Below the pieces are notes generated by a model. That model saw only the letters and a list, made by a program, of their open reading frames with translations. It was not told where the DNA came from and did no database searches. Shown in pieces: positions 26,902 through 36,785 of a DNA stretch of 64,000 nucleotides (the first letter of the stretch is position 1; each line of letters opens with the position of its first letter). The stretch spans positions 62,001 to 126,000 of the forward strand of contig NZ_JAKIKX010000002.1 in NCBI RefSeq assembly GCF_023283925.1, written 5' to 3'. The position numbers and the translations under genes were made by a program. This stretch comes from Shewanella marisflavi. GTDB lineage: Bacteria > Pseudomonadota > Gammaproteobacteria > Enterobacterales > Shewanellaceae.

Positions 26902-28850
26902 CAATTGGTTTCCTCTATGGCAAGCAGGGTAACCCCTTGGCCGTTAAGTGTTAGTGTTTTCCCAAGTGCGACGGTCTCGCCACTGATCACATTGCGGGCA
27001 CTGCCAGCGCTTGCGAGCAGATCGCGGTAGCGGACGAGGGGAAGCGTTACTGGTTTATCGTTTTTGTTGTACACCACCATGAGGCGCGCCTTGTCACTGC
27101 AATCTTGTTTGGCGCAGCGCATCTGCACATACACGCCATCTTGGGGCACATAGTGACGCAGCCCGCCATTGTGAATAAAGTCTGCCTGTTTGCGGTAATT
27201 TAGTAAGCTTCGGGTAAAGCTCAGCATAGAGGCTTGGTCATCACTTAGTCCTTTGTTATCAAAAACAGAGACAGCATCATCTTGCCACCCGCCAGGGAAA
27301 TCAGAGCGTGTGATGCCGTCATTACGATCCTTAGTGGGACTTTGCATCAAAATTTCTGAGCCATAAAATATCTGTGGAATACGGTTACTGGTCAGCACAT
27401 AGGCCAGGGCCATCTTAGTGAGGGCCAGATTGTCGCCTAGCAGGCTGTAGAGGCGGTTGGTGTCATGGTTACCCTCGAACAGTACCAGTTGGGTTGGGTC
27501 CGCATAGACCACATCGTTGGCCAGAAATTCGTATAGGTGTATCAGGCCTTCGCTCCAGCCTTCCTCTTCGCTAAGCGCTTTAAGCAGGGTTTCATATAGT
27601 GGAAAGTCCATCAGGCTGGGCAGCGCCGAGCGATAGCCATCTTTATTGTTCTTGCCTTTTTGCCAGTAAGAGATGGTGATCGGGTTACCCGTCCACTCTT
27701 CGCCGACAATGTTAAAGTGTGGATATTCGGCCATGATGGCCTGGGTCCAATCTACCAGAAACGCCTTGTCGGCGTAGGAGTAGGTGTCTTCGCGGATACC
27801 GCTTAGGTGACCATGCTCTACCCACCAGATGCTGTTTTGGATCAGATAATTAGCCAGAAGTGGTTGGCGCTGATTAAGGTCAGGCATCGACTCGACAAAC
27901 CAGCCATCAGTGAACTCCTGTGTGTCCTTGTCTACAGAATAGGGGTCTTGTAAGGTTGTGCGTCTGTGGCTGGTAAAGGTAAGCGCCTTCGCATTGTCCT
28001 TGCTTTTCGCTAATGGAGATGAAGGCCGGTTGACCCAGTCGTTGGTCGGCAGATCTTGCATCCACCAGTGGTTAGAACCGATATGGTTAACCACCACATC
28101 GGCGATGATGCCAATGCCTTTCTCTTGTGCCTTCAGGGCTAGCTGACGATAGTCTTGATTGCTGCCAAATCTTGGGTCGATACGGTAATGGTCTGTCACT
28201 GAATAGCCATGATAGGAGTATTCGGCCTGGTTATTCTCCGTCAGCGGGTTGATCCACTGCTGCGTGACGCCGAGATCGGCCAGATAGTCCAAGCTGTTGA
28301 TGATCCCCTGAATGTCACCGCCATGACGACCACCTGGGTTACTGCGATCGGCGCGCTCTATCATATCAGGATGATTGTCGTTGCCGGGATCGCCGTTGGC
28401 GAAGCGATCTGGGGTGATGAGATAGATAACATCTTTGTTGCTAAAGCCGAGGCGCTCTGCACTGCCTTTATCGCGCTTAAGGAGATCATAAGCCACGCTA
28501 ATTTGCGCCTCGCCGTCTTGGTCAAATATCAGCTGAAAGGTCTGGGCCTTCGCGCCCTGGGTGTCCAGGTTGATAAACAGGTAGTTGGGGTTCTCTGTGG
28601 TTTCAACGCCTTTAAGGGCCACGCCATCGGCGGTGATGCTTACCTTGGCCTTGGCGATATTTTTGCCATAAACCATCAGCTGCAGCTGGCTATGGTGCAT
28701 GTCTGCCCACCAGTTAAGGGGCTCGATACGAAGTGCTGTATCATGGTTTAAGGGAAGGGGAGCTGCCAAAGTGTGATGCGTGACTGGTGTTAACAGTATG
28801 AGTGATGTAGCAATGAGTGTGCTGGTAAACTTGCTATGAAGACGTCTCAT
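26901..28850 (-). CDS. Exported GH13 cyclomaltodextrinase/neopullulanase-like enzyme
   Basis: This 649-aa exported protein has a signal peptide (TLIATSLILLTPVTHHTLAAP). An N-terminal beta-sandwich (about residues 35-130, starting RIEPLNWWADMHHSQLQLMVYG) is typical of the cyclomaltodextrinase-N domain. The GH13 barrel follows with DVVVNH, GIREDTYSY (nucleophile Asp), VGEEWT (Glu) and FEGNHDTNR (Asp). It resembles Bacteroides SusA-type neopullulanases, which cut long maltodextrins in the periplasm. AAAGGA precedes the ATG. I found no MalR-like operator directly upstream; it follows the TonB receptor gene in the same direction after a stem-loop. Confidence 0.9.
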   Translation of the reverse strand: MRRLHSKFTSTLIATSLILLTPVTHHTLAAPLPLNHDTALRIEPLNWWADMHHSQLQLMVYGKNIAKAKVSITADGVALKGVETTENPNYLFINLDTQGAKAQTFQLIFDQDGEAQISVAYDLLKRDKGSAERLGFSNKDVIYLITPDRFANGDPGNDNHPDMIERADRSNPGGRHGGDIQGIINSLDYLADLGVTQQWINPLTENNQAEYSYHGYSVTDHYRIDPRFGSNQDYRQLALKAQEKGIGIIADVVVNHIGSNHWWMQDLPTNDWVNRPSSPLAKSKDNAKALTFTSHRRTTLQDPYSVDKDTQEFTDGWFVESMPDLNQRQPLLANYLIQNSIWWVEHGHLSGIREDTYSYADKAFLVDWTQAIMAEYPHFNIVGEEWTGNPITISYWQKGKNNKDGYRSALPSLMDFPLYETLLKALSEEEGWSEGLIHLYEFLANDVVYADPTQLVLFEGNHDTNRLYSLLGDNLALTKMALAYVLTSNRIPQIFYGSEILMQSPTKDRNDGITRSDFPGGWQDDAVSVFDNKGLSDDQASMLSFTRSLLNYRKQADFIHNGGLRHYVPQDGVYVQMRCAKQDCSDKARLMVVYNKNDKPVTLPLVRYRDLLASAGSARNVISGETVALGKTLTLNGQGVTLLAIEETN

Positions 28851-28859
28851 GGGCTGTCC

Positions 28860-28889
28860 TTTCGCGCTTATTGGTTTCGCGCTTAAAAG
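28860..28889. repeat. 15-bp tandem repeat, two units, upstream of the GH13 pair
   Basis: TTTCGCGCTTATTGG is followed by TTTCGCGCTTAAAAG. The first 11 bases are identical. It lies directly 5' of the ribosome binding site of the GH13 gene starting at 28850. Confidence 0.7.
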
Positions 28890-28979
28890 TAGATTAGCGT
28901 TTGAAATTACATTAGGGCTTAAATCAGGTAGCGTTTAAGCTTAATCTGACCTTGCTGGTTTTTTATAGGGCAGATATAG

Positions 28980-29013
28980 AAACACCTGCTTTATTTGACT
29001 AAAGCAGGTGTTT
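28980..29013. terminator. Stem-loop after the TonB receptor gene
   Basis: A perfect 13-bp stem AAACACCTGCTTT / AAAGCAGGTGTTT with an 8-nt loop, 19 bp beyond the receptor stop codon. The T tract on the minus strand is poor, so partial readthrough into the GH13 genes is possible. Confidence 0.7.
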
Positions 29014-29031
29014 ATCAGCAATGACCTAAGA

Positions 29032-31860
29032 TCACATAGTGTAGCTAAATCCTAGGAAGTACTGGCGACCAAAGCTTTGAATCGTACCTGTTTGATGGGT
29101 TTGACCAAAGTAAGTCTTGTTGGCTTCATCCGTTAGGTTGTTAACCTGGAACAGGAACTTAAGGCCGTTGTCCATCGCGTATGACGCCTGATAATCGAAG
29201 ACTGTTTCAGCATCGAAGAAGGCCAGTTGAGATTCAACCGCAACCTGCTCAGACACATATTCACTACGATAGCGCATGCTTAAGCGAGTATCGAAACCAT
29301 CTAAGGTGTAGAACAAGGTGGTATTCAACACATGCTCTGATAAGCCTGGCAGTGGTATTGATAACGATTGACCGCTTAAATCAGTTTCGAACTCAACTTC
29401 ACTGTCTGAGTATGAGTAACTGCCTGTAAAGCCTAAGCCATTCAAAGCTCCGGGTAAGAAATCAAACACTTGAGTATATGCAAGCTCCACACCGCGAATG
29501 TAACCGCCGTTATCATTGTTGATTGCCGTTTGATACTGACCTTCATCTTTAACAACAGGGAACTCTACGCCGTTATCGACAATAGTGTCTGGCACGATAA
29601 AGCCCGCTTCTTCGAAGTCAAAAGGCTGAATGGTAAAGTTGTTGATGAAAGATTTAATATCTTTGTAGAACACGGCTAAAACAATCGCACCTTCAGACTC
29701 TTCAAAATAGTGCTCATACGACAGGTCATATTGATCGGCGTAGAAAGGATCCAGTAGCGGACTGGTGTTACCCCAAGCATTGTACTTCTTATAGCCAGGA
29801 GTCGACGCATCGTCATACCAAGAACCCATACCTGATTTTAGCTTGTCGATAGGTGGACGAGCCATAACCGATGCGGCGGCGAAACGGATTTGATCGTTCT
29901 GTGTCAGGTGGAAGTTTAAGTTGATTGAAGGTAGGTAGTCGGTATAAGACTTACCCACTTCGTTGCGGATATAGTCTGTGCTGACCACACCTTTCTCATC
30001 GACAATCTCTTCACCTAAACCAAAGCCAACTTGCTGCAAACCAGTGCTTGATTGGTCAGTGTTAACAACACGCAGGCCAATATTACCGGTCACAGGCAGA
30101 TCGCCGATGGCAAAATCAAGGTTAGCTTGTACGTATCCAGCCAGTACATCTTCATTGACCGAACCGCTCTGGATCATGGTCCAGTTGTTTGCCCAATTAG
30201 CTGTCGGTGCAAAAGGATCTTGTCCGGTTGCGGCCAATTGTGCGTTAACCAGATCCACTGCCTTATCGAAATCGATAGCTAGGAAACTTGGGTATCCTGA
30301 TAATTCACCGCCGAAATTAACGACACGTGTCATATCATCGGTAAGCGCTATTACAGGTTGATTCTCTGGGTTGGTACCAAACTCAAAGCCGTAACCCGCT
30401 TGAGAACGCTGGGCATTAAACTCACGCTGTGAATATCTCACGCCTACATCAATAGAAGAGAAGACGCTGTTGTCCAGTTGGTAGTTCAGGTCAAGTTTGT
30501 AGGCAATCAGATCGTTTTGCTGATCATATGGCCACATACCCACTTCTCTAAGACCTAATGTTGAGGTATCAGTGTAGTCTTTTGCGAAAGCGATATCCGC
30601 TGGGTTTAATCCATTAAGTTTGTAAGTAACAGACTCTGCCGATCTAACCTGATTGCCAATATCGTCATAGATAACCGCTCGGGTACCGCCGTTAACAAAT
30701 TCACCGTCGGCAGAAGAGTAGCTAATGTCGGCCGCGATAGTCAGGTTTTCACCGTTATTCCATTCAATGTTGACAGCGCCAGAGGTCAGCTCAGAAAATT
30801 TAGAATCGTTGTCGTTTACCACAAATACGGCAAAGTTATCTGTGCCGTCGGTTGAAACTGTGCCGCCAACCATTGAGCCATCTTCTACGATAGCATCACT
30901 GATTTGACCATTTTTCAGTGATTTAACTCGGAAACCACGGGCAAAGTTTTCTGAATCGAACTTAGAATGGAAAATGTCGCCTTTGATGCTCCAGTTATCA
31001 TTTGGTTGCCAGTGGATGGCACCCATATAACCGTCACGAGTATCGGTGCCGCCTTTCTGTTGCATCTCGAAGCCTTCACTGATGGACTCTAGATTGCCAT
31101 CGCCGTTCACATCACGTCTGTCATCGTTAAAACGAAGACCAATGAACTGACTTGATACGTAAGGTTGATAAAGGTGGGCATAACCAACTGCAACACCTAG
31201 CGTTTCTTCAAGGAACTTACCTTGGTAAGAGAAGCTTAGGCGATTACCATACTCCTCAGCGTCAGACACTTCACCAGCACGGTCGTTAAAGCTACCACGG
31301 GCATTAACGGTGAAGTTGTGCTCTTTTGGTGCTTGTAGGGGATCGGCTGTTTTGAGTTCTACCGTACCGGCCACACCACCTTCGATTAGAGATGCTTTTG
31401 GTGATTTATAGACTTGCGCCTGGTTAATCAGCTCAGATGGATATTGATCGAATTCAATCGCTCGCTTACCACCTGTGGTCACTTGCTCGCGACCGTTTAA
31501 GGTTGCTGAAACAAAGTCACCGTCTAAACCACGAATATTAAGACCACTTGCCTGGCCACCGGTACGTACGGCAGTAACACCTGGCAAACGAGTAAGTGCA
31601 TCGGCAATTGACTGATCTGGCAGGGCGCCTAAATCGTCAGCAGAAATAGTTTCTGATACCGTGTCAGCAAAGCGTTTGTTATTAAGCGATTTAATCACAC
31701 TGGTACGAAAACCGCGTACTTCAATGACTTCAATCGATTCTTCTTGAGCCGTTGCAGTTGATTCAGTGTTAGCCACCTCATTGTCAGCTGCATAGACTTG
31801 GGTACAAACGCCAGCCGAAAGCAGGGCTAACGTGAGCAGGTTAGGTTTAAATTGAAACAT
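29032..31860 (-). CDS. TonB-dependent receptor, probable maltodextrin importer (MalA-like)
   Basis: This 942-aa outer-membrane receptor has a signal peptide (LLTLALLSAGVCTQVYAAD) and a plug domain with IEVRGFRTSV as the TonB-box region and the conserved GLNIRGLDGDFVSATLNGREQ. A 22-strand barrel follows, with the late signature ELAYTQVFDFLPG and a C-terminal YFLGFSYTM. It resembles the large carbohydrate receptors of Shewanella, Xanthomonas and Caulobacter (MalA type). Position among glucan hydrolases and an operator upstream support maltodextrin as substrate. AGGGGAAG precedes the ATG. A normal C-terminal aromatic residue is replaced by Met. Confidence 0.9.
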   Translation of the reverse strand: MFQFKPNLLTLALLSAGVCTQVYAADNEVANTESTATAQEESIEVIEVRGFRTSVIKSLNNKRFADTVSETISADDLGALPDQSIADALTRLPGVTAVRTGGQASGLNIRGLDGDFVSATLNGREQVTTGGKRAIEFDQYPSELINQAQVYKSPKASLIEGGVAGTVELKTADPLQAPKEHNFTVNARGSFNDRAGEVSDAEEYGNRLSFSYQGKFLEETLGVAVGYAHLYQPYVSSQFIGLRFNDDRRDVNGDGNLESISEGFEMQQKGGTDTRDGYMGAIHWQPNDNWSIKGDIFHSKFDSENFARGFRVKSLKNGQISDAIVEDGSMVGGTVSTDGTDNFAVFVVNDNDSKFSELTSGAVNIEWNNGENLTIAADISYSSADGEFVNGGTRAVIYDDIGNQVRSAESVTYKLNGLNPADIAFAKDYTDTSTLGLREVGMWPYDQQNDLIAYKLDLNYQLDNSVFSSIDVGVRYSQREFNAQRSQAGYGFEFGTNPENQPVIALTDDMTRVVNFGGELSGYPSFLAIDFDKAVDLVNAQLAATGQDPFAPTANWANNWTMIQSGSVNEDVLAGYVQANLDFAIGDLPVTGNIGLRVVNTDQSSTGLQQVGFGLGEEIVDEKGVVSTDYIRNEVGKSYTDYLPSINLNFHLTQNDQIRFAAASVMARPPIDKLKSGMGSWYDDASTPGYKKYNAWGNTSPLLDPFYADQYDLSYEHYFEESEGAIVLAVFYKDIKSFINNFTIQPFDFEEAGFIVPDTIVDNGVEFPVVKDEGQYQTAINNDNGGYIRGVELAYTQVFDFLPGALNGLGFTGSYSYSDSEVEFETDLSGQSLSIPLPGLSEHVLNTTLFYTLDGFDTRLSMRYRSEYVSEQVAVESQLAFFDAETVFDYQASYAMDNGLKFLFQVNNLTDEANKTYFGQTHQTGTIQSFGRQYFLGFSYTM

Positions 31861-32037
31861 CCATCTTCCCCTTTTTTCACTCTATTCATGCTGTATTACT
31901 TCTTGTGTGTGAATAAAGGGGGGTTCCCTTGTTCACAACTATATAGGTGAATGAGAGTGCTTGTTATTGTACTTGTTTCTAAGTTGTTATGTAGCAGACC
32001 CGATACTACTCTTGCACTTGTTGCTGTAACAATATTA

Positions 32038-32051
32038 TGCATACGTATTCA
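32038..32051. promoter_or_regulatory. MalR-like LacI-family operator, site 3
   Basis: TGCATACGTATTCA, identical to the site in front of GH97. It lies 178 bp upstream of the TonB receptor start. Confidence 0.75.
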
Positions 32052-32188
32052 AAAGTGACTCAGGCCTCATAAAGGGGATTGATTGGCCTGCTCAGGGTCA
32101 CAAAATCGCCTTCAAAAATCTTACTATCTAATTGTTTTTTATGGAATACATATTGTCGCTTAAGAAGGTGCTTTGTACCTGTGGGTTT

Positions 32189-32202
32189 TGCATACGTATG
32201 CA
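32189..32202. promoter_or_regulatory. MalR-like LacI-family operator, site 4
   Basis: TGCATACGTATGCA is a perfect 14-bp palindrome and the best-conserved of the four sites. It lies 143 bp upstream of the GH13 glucosidase start. Sites 3 and 4 are 151 bp apart, which would allow looping, but that is speculation. Confidence 0.78.
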
Positions 32203-32344
32203 GAGATGTTGAACCCGATTTCATGGATGACGTATGCTCGTTTCATTCTAATAACAATTGTTCGTCGACAACGATTGGGTAACAGGTATGCAACCCAGAG
32301 GCTTTACAGTCTTTAATATAGTCGTTGATGACATAGGGGCGATA

Positions 32345-33967
32345 ATGAACCAACTCTCCTGGTGGCGCGGCGCCGTCATCTATCAGATCTATCCTCGCAG
32401 CTTAATGGACTCTAACGGCGATGGCGTTGGCGATCTTCAGGGTATCATCAGTAAGCTGGACTACATTGCCAGTTTGAATGTCGATGCCATCTGGATCTCA
32501 CCTTTCTTTAAGTCGCCGATGAAAGATTTTGGCTACGACATCAGTGACTACCGTGCCATCGACCCACTGTTTGGCACCATGAATGACTTCGATGAGTTGA
32601 TCGACAAGGCGCATCGCCTGGGTATTAAGGTGATTATCGACCAGGTGTTAAGCCACACCTCAGATCAACACGCTTGGTTTAGCGAGAGTCGCGAAAGTCG
32701 CGATAATGCAAAACAGGACTGGTATGTCTGGGTCGATCCTAAAGAAGATGGCACAGCGCCCAATAACTGGTTGGCTATTTTCGGTGGCTGCGCCTGGGAG
32801 TGGGAGCCACGTCGTCAGCAATACTATCTGCATAACTTCCTAGCCAGTCAGCCAGATCTTAACTTCCATAATCCTGAAGTCCGTCAGGCCGTGCTGGACA
32901 ATGTTAAGTTCTGGCTAGACAAGGGCGTCGACGGCTTCCGCTTGGATGCGATCACCTTCTGTTACCACGATGAGCAGCTTAGAGACAATCCAGCTAAGCC
33001 AGCGGACAAGCGTCAGGGCAGGGGCTTTAGTGAAGATAACCCTTATGCCTATCAGTATCACTACTACAATAATACGCGTCCGCAGACCGTTGGCTTTATC
33101 GAGGAGCTGCGGGCACTGATTGATCAATATCCTGGTGTGGTTACATTAGGCGAGGTTTCGTCTGAAGACTCGCTTTCGACCATGGCTGAGTATACTCAGG
33201 GCGAAGAGCGGCTGCATATGGCCTATAGCTTTGAGCTGCTCACCGATGACTTTAGTCCTGGCTATATCCGCCAGACGGTAGAGGAACTGGAACAAAGCAT
33301 AGGTGATGGCTGGCCTTGTTGGGCCATTGGTAATCACGATGTTCAGCGGGTTGCCACCCGTTGGGGGCGAGAAGCCTTTAATGGTGATATGGCCAAGATG
33401 CTTAATGGTTTGCTCTGTTCACTACGCGGCAGTGTCTGCAGCTATCAAGGGGAAGAGCTGGGGTTAGACGAAGTAGAAATTGCCTATGAGCAGCTGCAAG
33501 ATCCGTTTGGTATCACCTTCTGGCCTATGTTTAAGGGACGTGATGGTTGTCGTACTCCTATGCCGTGGCAACATGACGCCGCTCATGCCGGCTTTAGCCC
33601 TAATACGCCTTGGTTGCCCGTTCCCCAAAGTCATAAAGCCTTGGCGGTGGATCTTCAGGATGCCGAGCCTACATCGATTTTAAATCACTACCGTCATATG
33701 TTGGCCTGGCGTAAACTGCATCCGATATTGGTCACGGGTGATATCAAATTTATCGATGCAACCGATGAAATTTTGCTATTTGAGCGCACCTTAGACGACA
33801 AGACGCTCTTGGTTGCCTTTAACTTAAGCAATCAGCCACAAGCCTATAGGCTATCCGAAGCCTGTGAACTGACACCGCTTGATGGACATGGGCTGCCGAA
33901 TGCCGAGTGGCAAGCGCCGCAAATTCATTTCGAGGCCTTTGGTTGCTTCTATGGGTGGAAGCAGTAG
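32345..33967 (+). CDS. Cytoplasmic GH13 alpha-glucosidase (oligo-1,6-/alpha-1,4-glucosidase type)
   Basis: This 540-aa enzyme has no signal peptide. It begins SWWRGAVIYQIYPRSLMDSNG, the hallmark of oligosaccharide alpha-glucosidases of GH13 (probably subfamily 23). Catalytic regions are IDQVLSHTS, GFRLDAITF (nucleophile), TLGEVSSED (acid/base) and AIGNHDVQR. It would split imported maltooligosaccharides to glucose in the cytoplasm. I start at the ATG at 32345, preceded by AGGGG at a good distance; an in-frame TTG at 32258 adds 29 residues without family similarity. The glucose permease gene follows 62 bp later and is probably co-transcribed. Confidence 0.92.
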   Translation: MNQLSWWRGAVIYQIYPRSLMDSNGDGVGDLQGIISKLDYIASLNVDAIWISPFFKSPMKDFGYDISDYRAIDPLFGTMNDFDELIDKAHRLGIKVIIDQVLSHTSDQHAWFSESRESRDNAKQDWYVWVDPKEDGTAPNNWLAIFGGCAWEWEPRRQQYYLHNFLASQPDLNFHNPEVRQAVLDNVKFWLDKGVDGFRLDAITFCYHDEQLRDNPAKPADKRQGRGFSEDNPYAYQYHYYNNTRPQTVGFIEELRALIDQYPGVVTLGEVSSEDSLSTMAEYTQGEERLHMAYSFELLTDDFSPGYIRQTVEELEQSIGDGWPCWAIGNHDVQRVATRWGREAFNGDMAKMLNGLLCSLRGSVCSYQGEELGLDEVEIAYEQLQDPFGITFWPMFKGRDGCRTPMPWQHDAAHAGFSPNTPWLPVPQSHKALAVDLQDAEPTSILNHYRHMLAWRKLHPILVTGDIKFIDATDEILLFERTLDDKTLLVAFNLSNQPQAYRLSEACELTPLDGHGLPNAEWQAPQIHFEAFGCFYGWKQ

Positions 33968-34029
33968 GCGCTGGATGCAGTAAACTTTGATTGAAAATTT
34001 TAACAACAAAAATAACTGAGAACCTAAAG

Positions 34030-35295
34030 ATGGCAATAATGCAGCAAACTAGCACGGCTACCGGGGTTGGCGGACAAAACGAAAATTATCGTTTTGCTCT
34101 AGTGTCACTCACTTCACTGTTCTTCATGTGGGGGTTTATCACCTGTCTGAACGATATCTTGATTCCACATCTCAAGGCGGCGTTTTCCCTTAGCTATGCC
34201 GAAGCGATGTTAATCCAGTTTTGCTTCTTCGGTGCTTACTTTCTGGTGTCTATGCCGGCTGGTAAGCTGGTAAAGGCGCTCGGTTATCAAAAGGGGATAG
34301 TAACCGGGCTGCTGATCGCCGCCTTAGGTTGTGCGCTTTTCTATCCGGCAGCGGCGCTGGCCACCTACGGTCTGTTTTTAGGCGCCTTGTTTGTACTGGC
34401 CTCTGGGATCACTATCTTGCAGGTGGCAGCCAACCCTTATGTGAACGCACTAGGCAGTGTTGAAACGGCTTCTAGTCGTTTGAACCTCACCCAGGCGTTT
34501 AATGCTCTGGGGACTACCGTGGCGCCATATTTTGGCGCGGTATTGATCCTCTCTGTGGCCGTGGAAGCGACCGAGACACTGAGCCAGGCTCAGGCTGAAG
34601 CCGAGGTGGTTAAACTGCCTTACTTAATCCTAGCTAGCGCCCTTGGTCTGCTTGCCCTGATCTTTGCTAAGTTGGATCTGCCACAGATCAAAGAGCACTG
34701 CCAAAGCAGCGAGCAGGGTGAGGTGGTACACAATGGCAAAACCAGTGCGCTGCAGTCGATTCACCTGGTGCTTGGCGCTGTGGGTATTTTCGTCTATGTG
34801 GGCGCTGAGGTGGCGATTGGTAGCTTCCTGGTCAACTTCTTGGCCCAGGATGACATTGCCGGATTGACCGAGGCGAGCGCCGCGGGCTATATCACTTACT
34901 ACTGGGGCGGCGCCATGGTGGGACGCTTTATCGGTAGTGCCGTAATGCAGAAAGTACCTGCCGGTACTGTGCTCGGTTTCAATGCCATGATGGCTGCATT
35001 ACTGGTGGCGCTGGCGATGACCAGTTCTGGTGCGGTCGCCATGTGGGCTATCTTAGGTGTTGGCTTGTTTAACTCTATCATGTTCCCAACTATCTTCAGT
35101 CTGGCACTGAGAGATCTTGGTCCGCACACCTCGCAGGGTTCAGGTGTCTTGTGTCTGGCCATTGTTGGCGGTGCTATCTTACCGCTCATACAAGGCGTAT
35201 TAGCCGATAATATCGGGATCCAACAGGCTTTCTTCCTGCCGATCATCTGTTATCTCTTCATTCTGTTTTATGGCTTGAAGGGCTCTAAGCTCTAA
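34030..35295 (+). CDS. MFS sugar permease of the FucP/GluP family (probable glucose transporter)
   Basis: This 421-aa protein has 12 hydrophobic segments and family motifs [19 protein letters not shown] in helix 1, [17 protein letters not shown] in helix 4 and the repeat-related [15 protein letters not shown]. It belongs to the glucose/galactose-proton symporters. The likely role is uptake of glucose freed in the periplasm by the glucoamylase and GH97 enzymes. I chose the ATG at 34030; an upstream TTG at 33991 and an ATG at 34039 are alternatives. The gene follows the cytoplasmic glucosidase and ends with a strong terminator. Confidence 0.9.
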   Translation: MAIMQQTSTATGVGGQNENYRFALVSLTSLFFMWGFITCLNDILIPHLKAAFSLSYAEAMLIQFCFFGAYFLVSMPAGKLVKALGYQKGIVTGLLIAALGCALFYPAAALATYGLFLGALFVLASGITILQVAANPYVNALGSVETASSRLNLTQAFNALGTTVAPYFGAVLILSVAVEATETLSQAQAEAEVVKLPYLILASALGLLALIFAKLDLPQIKEHCQSSEQGEVVHNGKTSALQSIHLVLGAVGIFVYVGAEVAIGSFLVNFLAQDDIAGLTEASAAGYITYYWGGAMVGRFIGSAVMQKVPAGTVLGFNAMMAALLVALAMTSSGAVAMWAILGVGLFNSIMFPTIFSLALRDLGPHTSQGSGVLCLAIVGGAILPLIQGVLADNIGIQQAFFLPIICYLFILFYGLKGSKL

Positions 35296-35315
35296 CAGCA
35301 AGCCCTAAGAATAGG

Positions 35316-35343
35316 AGGCAAGCAGCAATGCTTGCCTTTTTTA
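35316..35343 (+). terminator. Terminator after the glucose permease gene
   Basis: A perfect 9-bp stem AGGCAAGCA / TGCTTGCCT with a GCAA tetraloop and a T6 tract. It closes the glucosidase-permease unit. Confidence 0.9.
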
Positions 35344-35424
35344 TTGGCATATCTTTGGGTATCGCTTGCGTCACAGGGGTTTAACTCCTATGATCCGTGC
35401 GATTTTTACTATCTAGGCTTTATC

Positions 35425-36639
35425 ATGATTAATGCGTCGCTGTCTCCAAGTTCAACCGAATTAGTTATCAATGTGCTTGCTATGGTACTCGAGCAGGGGA
35501 AACCCCTGGATCGCGCCTATTCGCACCACTTTTCCGGGCTGAAACTGGCGCCGTCTGAGCAAGCCAGAATCACGAGTGTCACCGGCGATATTTTGCGCCG
35601 TCTCAATCTCTATTGCTATCTAGCCGATATCAGCACCGAAGATATAGAGCGTATGGGCTCACGTCTGTTAAACGCCTGGCACATGTTTTACGAGTTGCCG
35701 ATCCCTAAGTTGCAATACACCTTAGCTATCGATGAAGAAGATTTTGCCAAGCGTCTTGCCAGTGCTAAGGAAGATCCGGCGCTGTTTGATGGTTGTCCCG
35801 AGTGGCTGGATAAGTTGGGAGCTGCCCAGTTAGGTGATGCCTGGCCGAAAGAGCGTGCCGCATTGGCCCTGGCGCCGAAACGCTACCTAAGGGTAAATGC
35901 CTTAAAGACCACGGCAGCCGACCTGTTATCGCAACTCGCTAAGGAAGGCGTTGAGGCCCGCAAAGTGCCAGGAGTCCCGAGCGCGCTGGAAGTCATCTCA
36001 GATGCGGCGTTGTTTCGTACCGAGAGCTTTAAGCAGGGGCTATTTGAACAGCAAGATGCAGGCTCTCAGCATGTGGCGGCGGCGGTTGCAGCCGAGCCCG
36101 GCATGCGGGTGATCGATGCCTGCGCTGGCGCCGGTGGTAAGACGCTGGCCATTGCTGCCCAGATGCAGGGCAAGGGGCGCTTGCTGGCCATGGATGTGGA
36201 GCAGTGGAAATTAGACAATTTAAAGCAACGTGCGCGCCGCGCCGCTGCTCATAACGTTGAGACACGCATTATCGCCAGCAGTAAGACGATTAAACGTTTG
36301 AAGCTGAGCGCCGACAGAGTGTTGCTGGATGTCCCCTGTTCGGGTCTTGGGGTGCTTAAGCGCAACCCTGATGCGAAATGGCGCGATACCCCAGAGCGCT
36401 TGCCTGTGCTGGTTGCACTGCAAAAAGAGATCTTACAGAGCTATAGCCGTATGGTTAAGGTCGATGGCATCTTGATCTATGCGACCTGTTCTATCATGCC
36501 TGAGGAAAACCGCCAGCAGGTCGATGCCTTCCTCAGCGCGAATCCTAATTTCAGCTTTATTGATGACGAAACCGTCAGTGTTGCCGAGACAGGGTTCGAT
36601 GGTTTCTACCTGGCGCGTATGAAACGTAATCAAGCCTAG
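35425..36639 (+). CDS. RsmB/NOP-type RNA cytosine-5 methyltransferase
   Basis: This protein of about 404 aa has the SAM-binding signature DACAGAGGKTLAIA near residue 230, then DVPCSGLG with a catalytic-region Cys, and YATCSIMPEEN with the second Cys. This two-Cys arrangement is the mark of the RsmB/NOP/RCMT RNA m5C methyltransferases. The N-terminal third is an RsmB-like helical domain. It is not the fmt-linked RsmB itself, and its target RNA is unknown. I start at the ATG at 35425 (MINASL); the reading frame is open further upstream but runs through the preceding terminator. Confidence 0.88.
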   Translation: MINASLSPSSTELVINVLAMVLEQGKPLDRAYSHHFSGLKLAPSEQARITSVTGDILRRLNLYCYLADISTEDIERMGSRLLNAWHMFYELPIPKLQYTLAIDEEDFAKRLASAKEDPALFDGCPEWLDKLGAAQLGDAWPKERAALALAPKRYLRVNALKTTAADLLSQLAKEGVEARKVPGVPSALEVISDAALFRTESFKQGLFEQQDAGSQHVAAAVAAEPGMRVIDACAGAGGKTLAIAAQMQGKGRLLAMDVEQWKLDNLKQRARRAAAHNVETRIIASSKTIKRLKLSADRVLLDVPCSGLGVLKRNPDAKWRDTPERLPVLVALQKEILQSYSRMVKVDGILIYATCSIMPEENRQQVDAFLSANPNFSFIDDETVSVAETGFDGFYLARMKRNQA

Positions 36640-36785
36640 GCTTGGGGCTAGTCTAAGTCGGCATTAGGCTCACAATTTTGAGTACTAAGCCGACACTTAG
36701 CTTAAGGCCGCTACACCATCCCCAATTAAAAGTGATATGATGGATCCTTTCGATCGTTTAATCAGGTCTAATTGCTTTTTCTCGG

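Larger units (their letters stand above)
31861..32344. other. Divergent regulatory region between TonB receptor and GH13 glucosidase
   Basis: This 484-bp spacer carries two 14-bp LacI-type palindromes, one 178 bp upstream of each side's general promoter region. A partial third match (GACGTATGC) occurs near 32228. No gene is visible. Confidence 0.7.
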
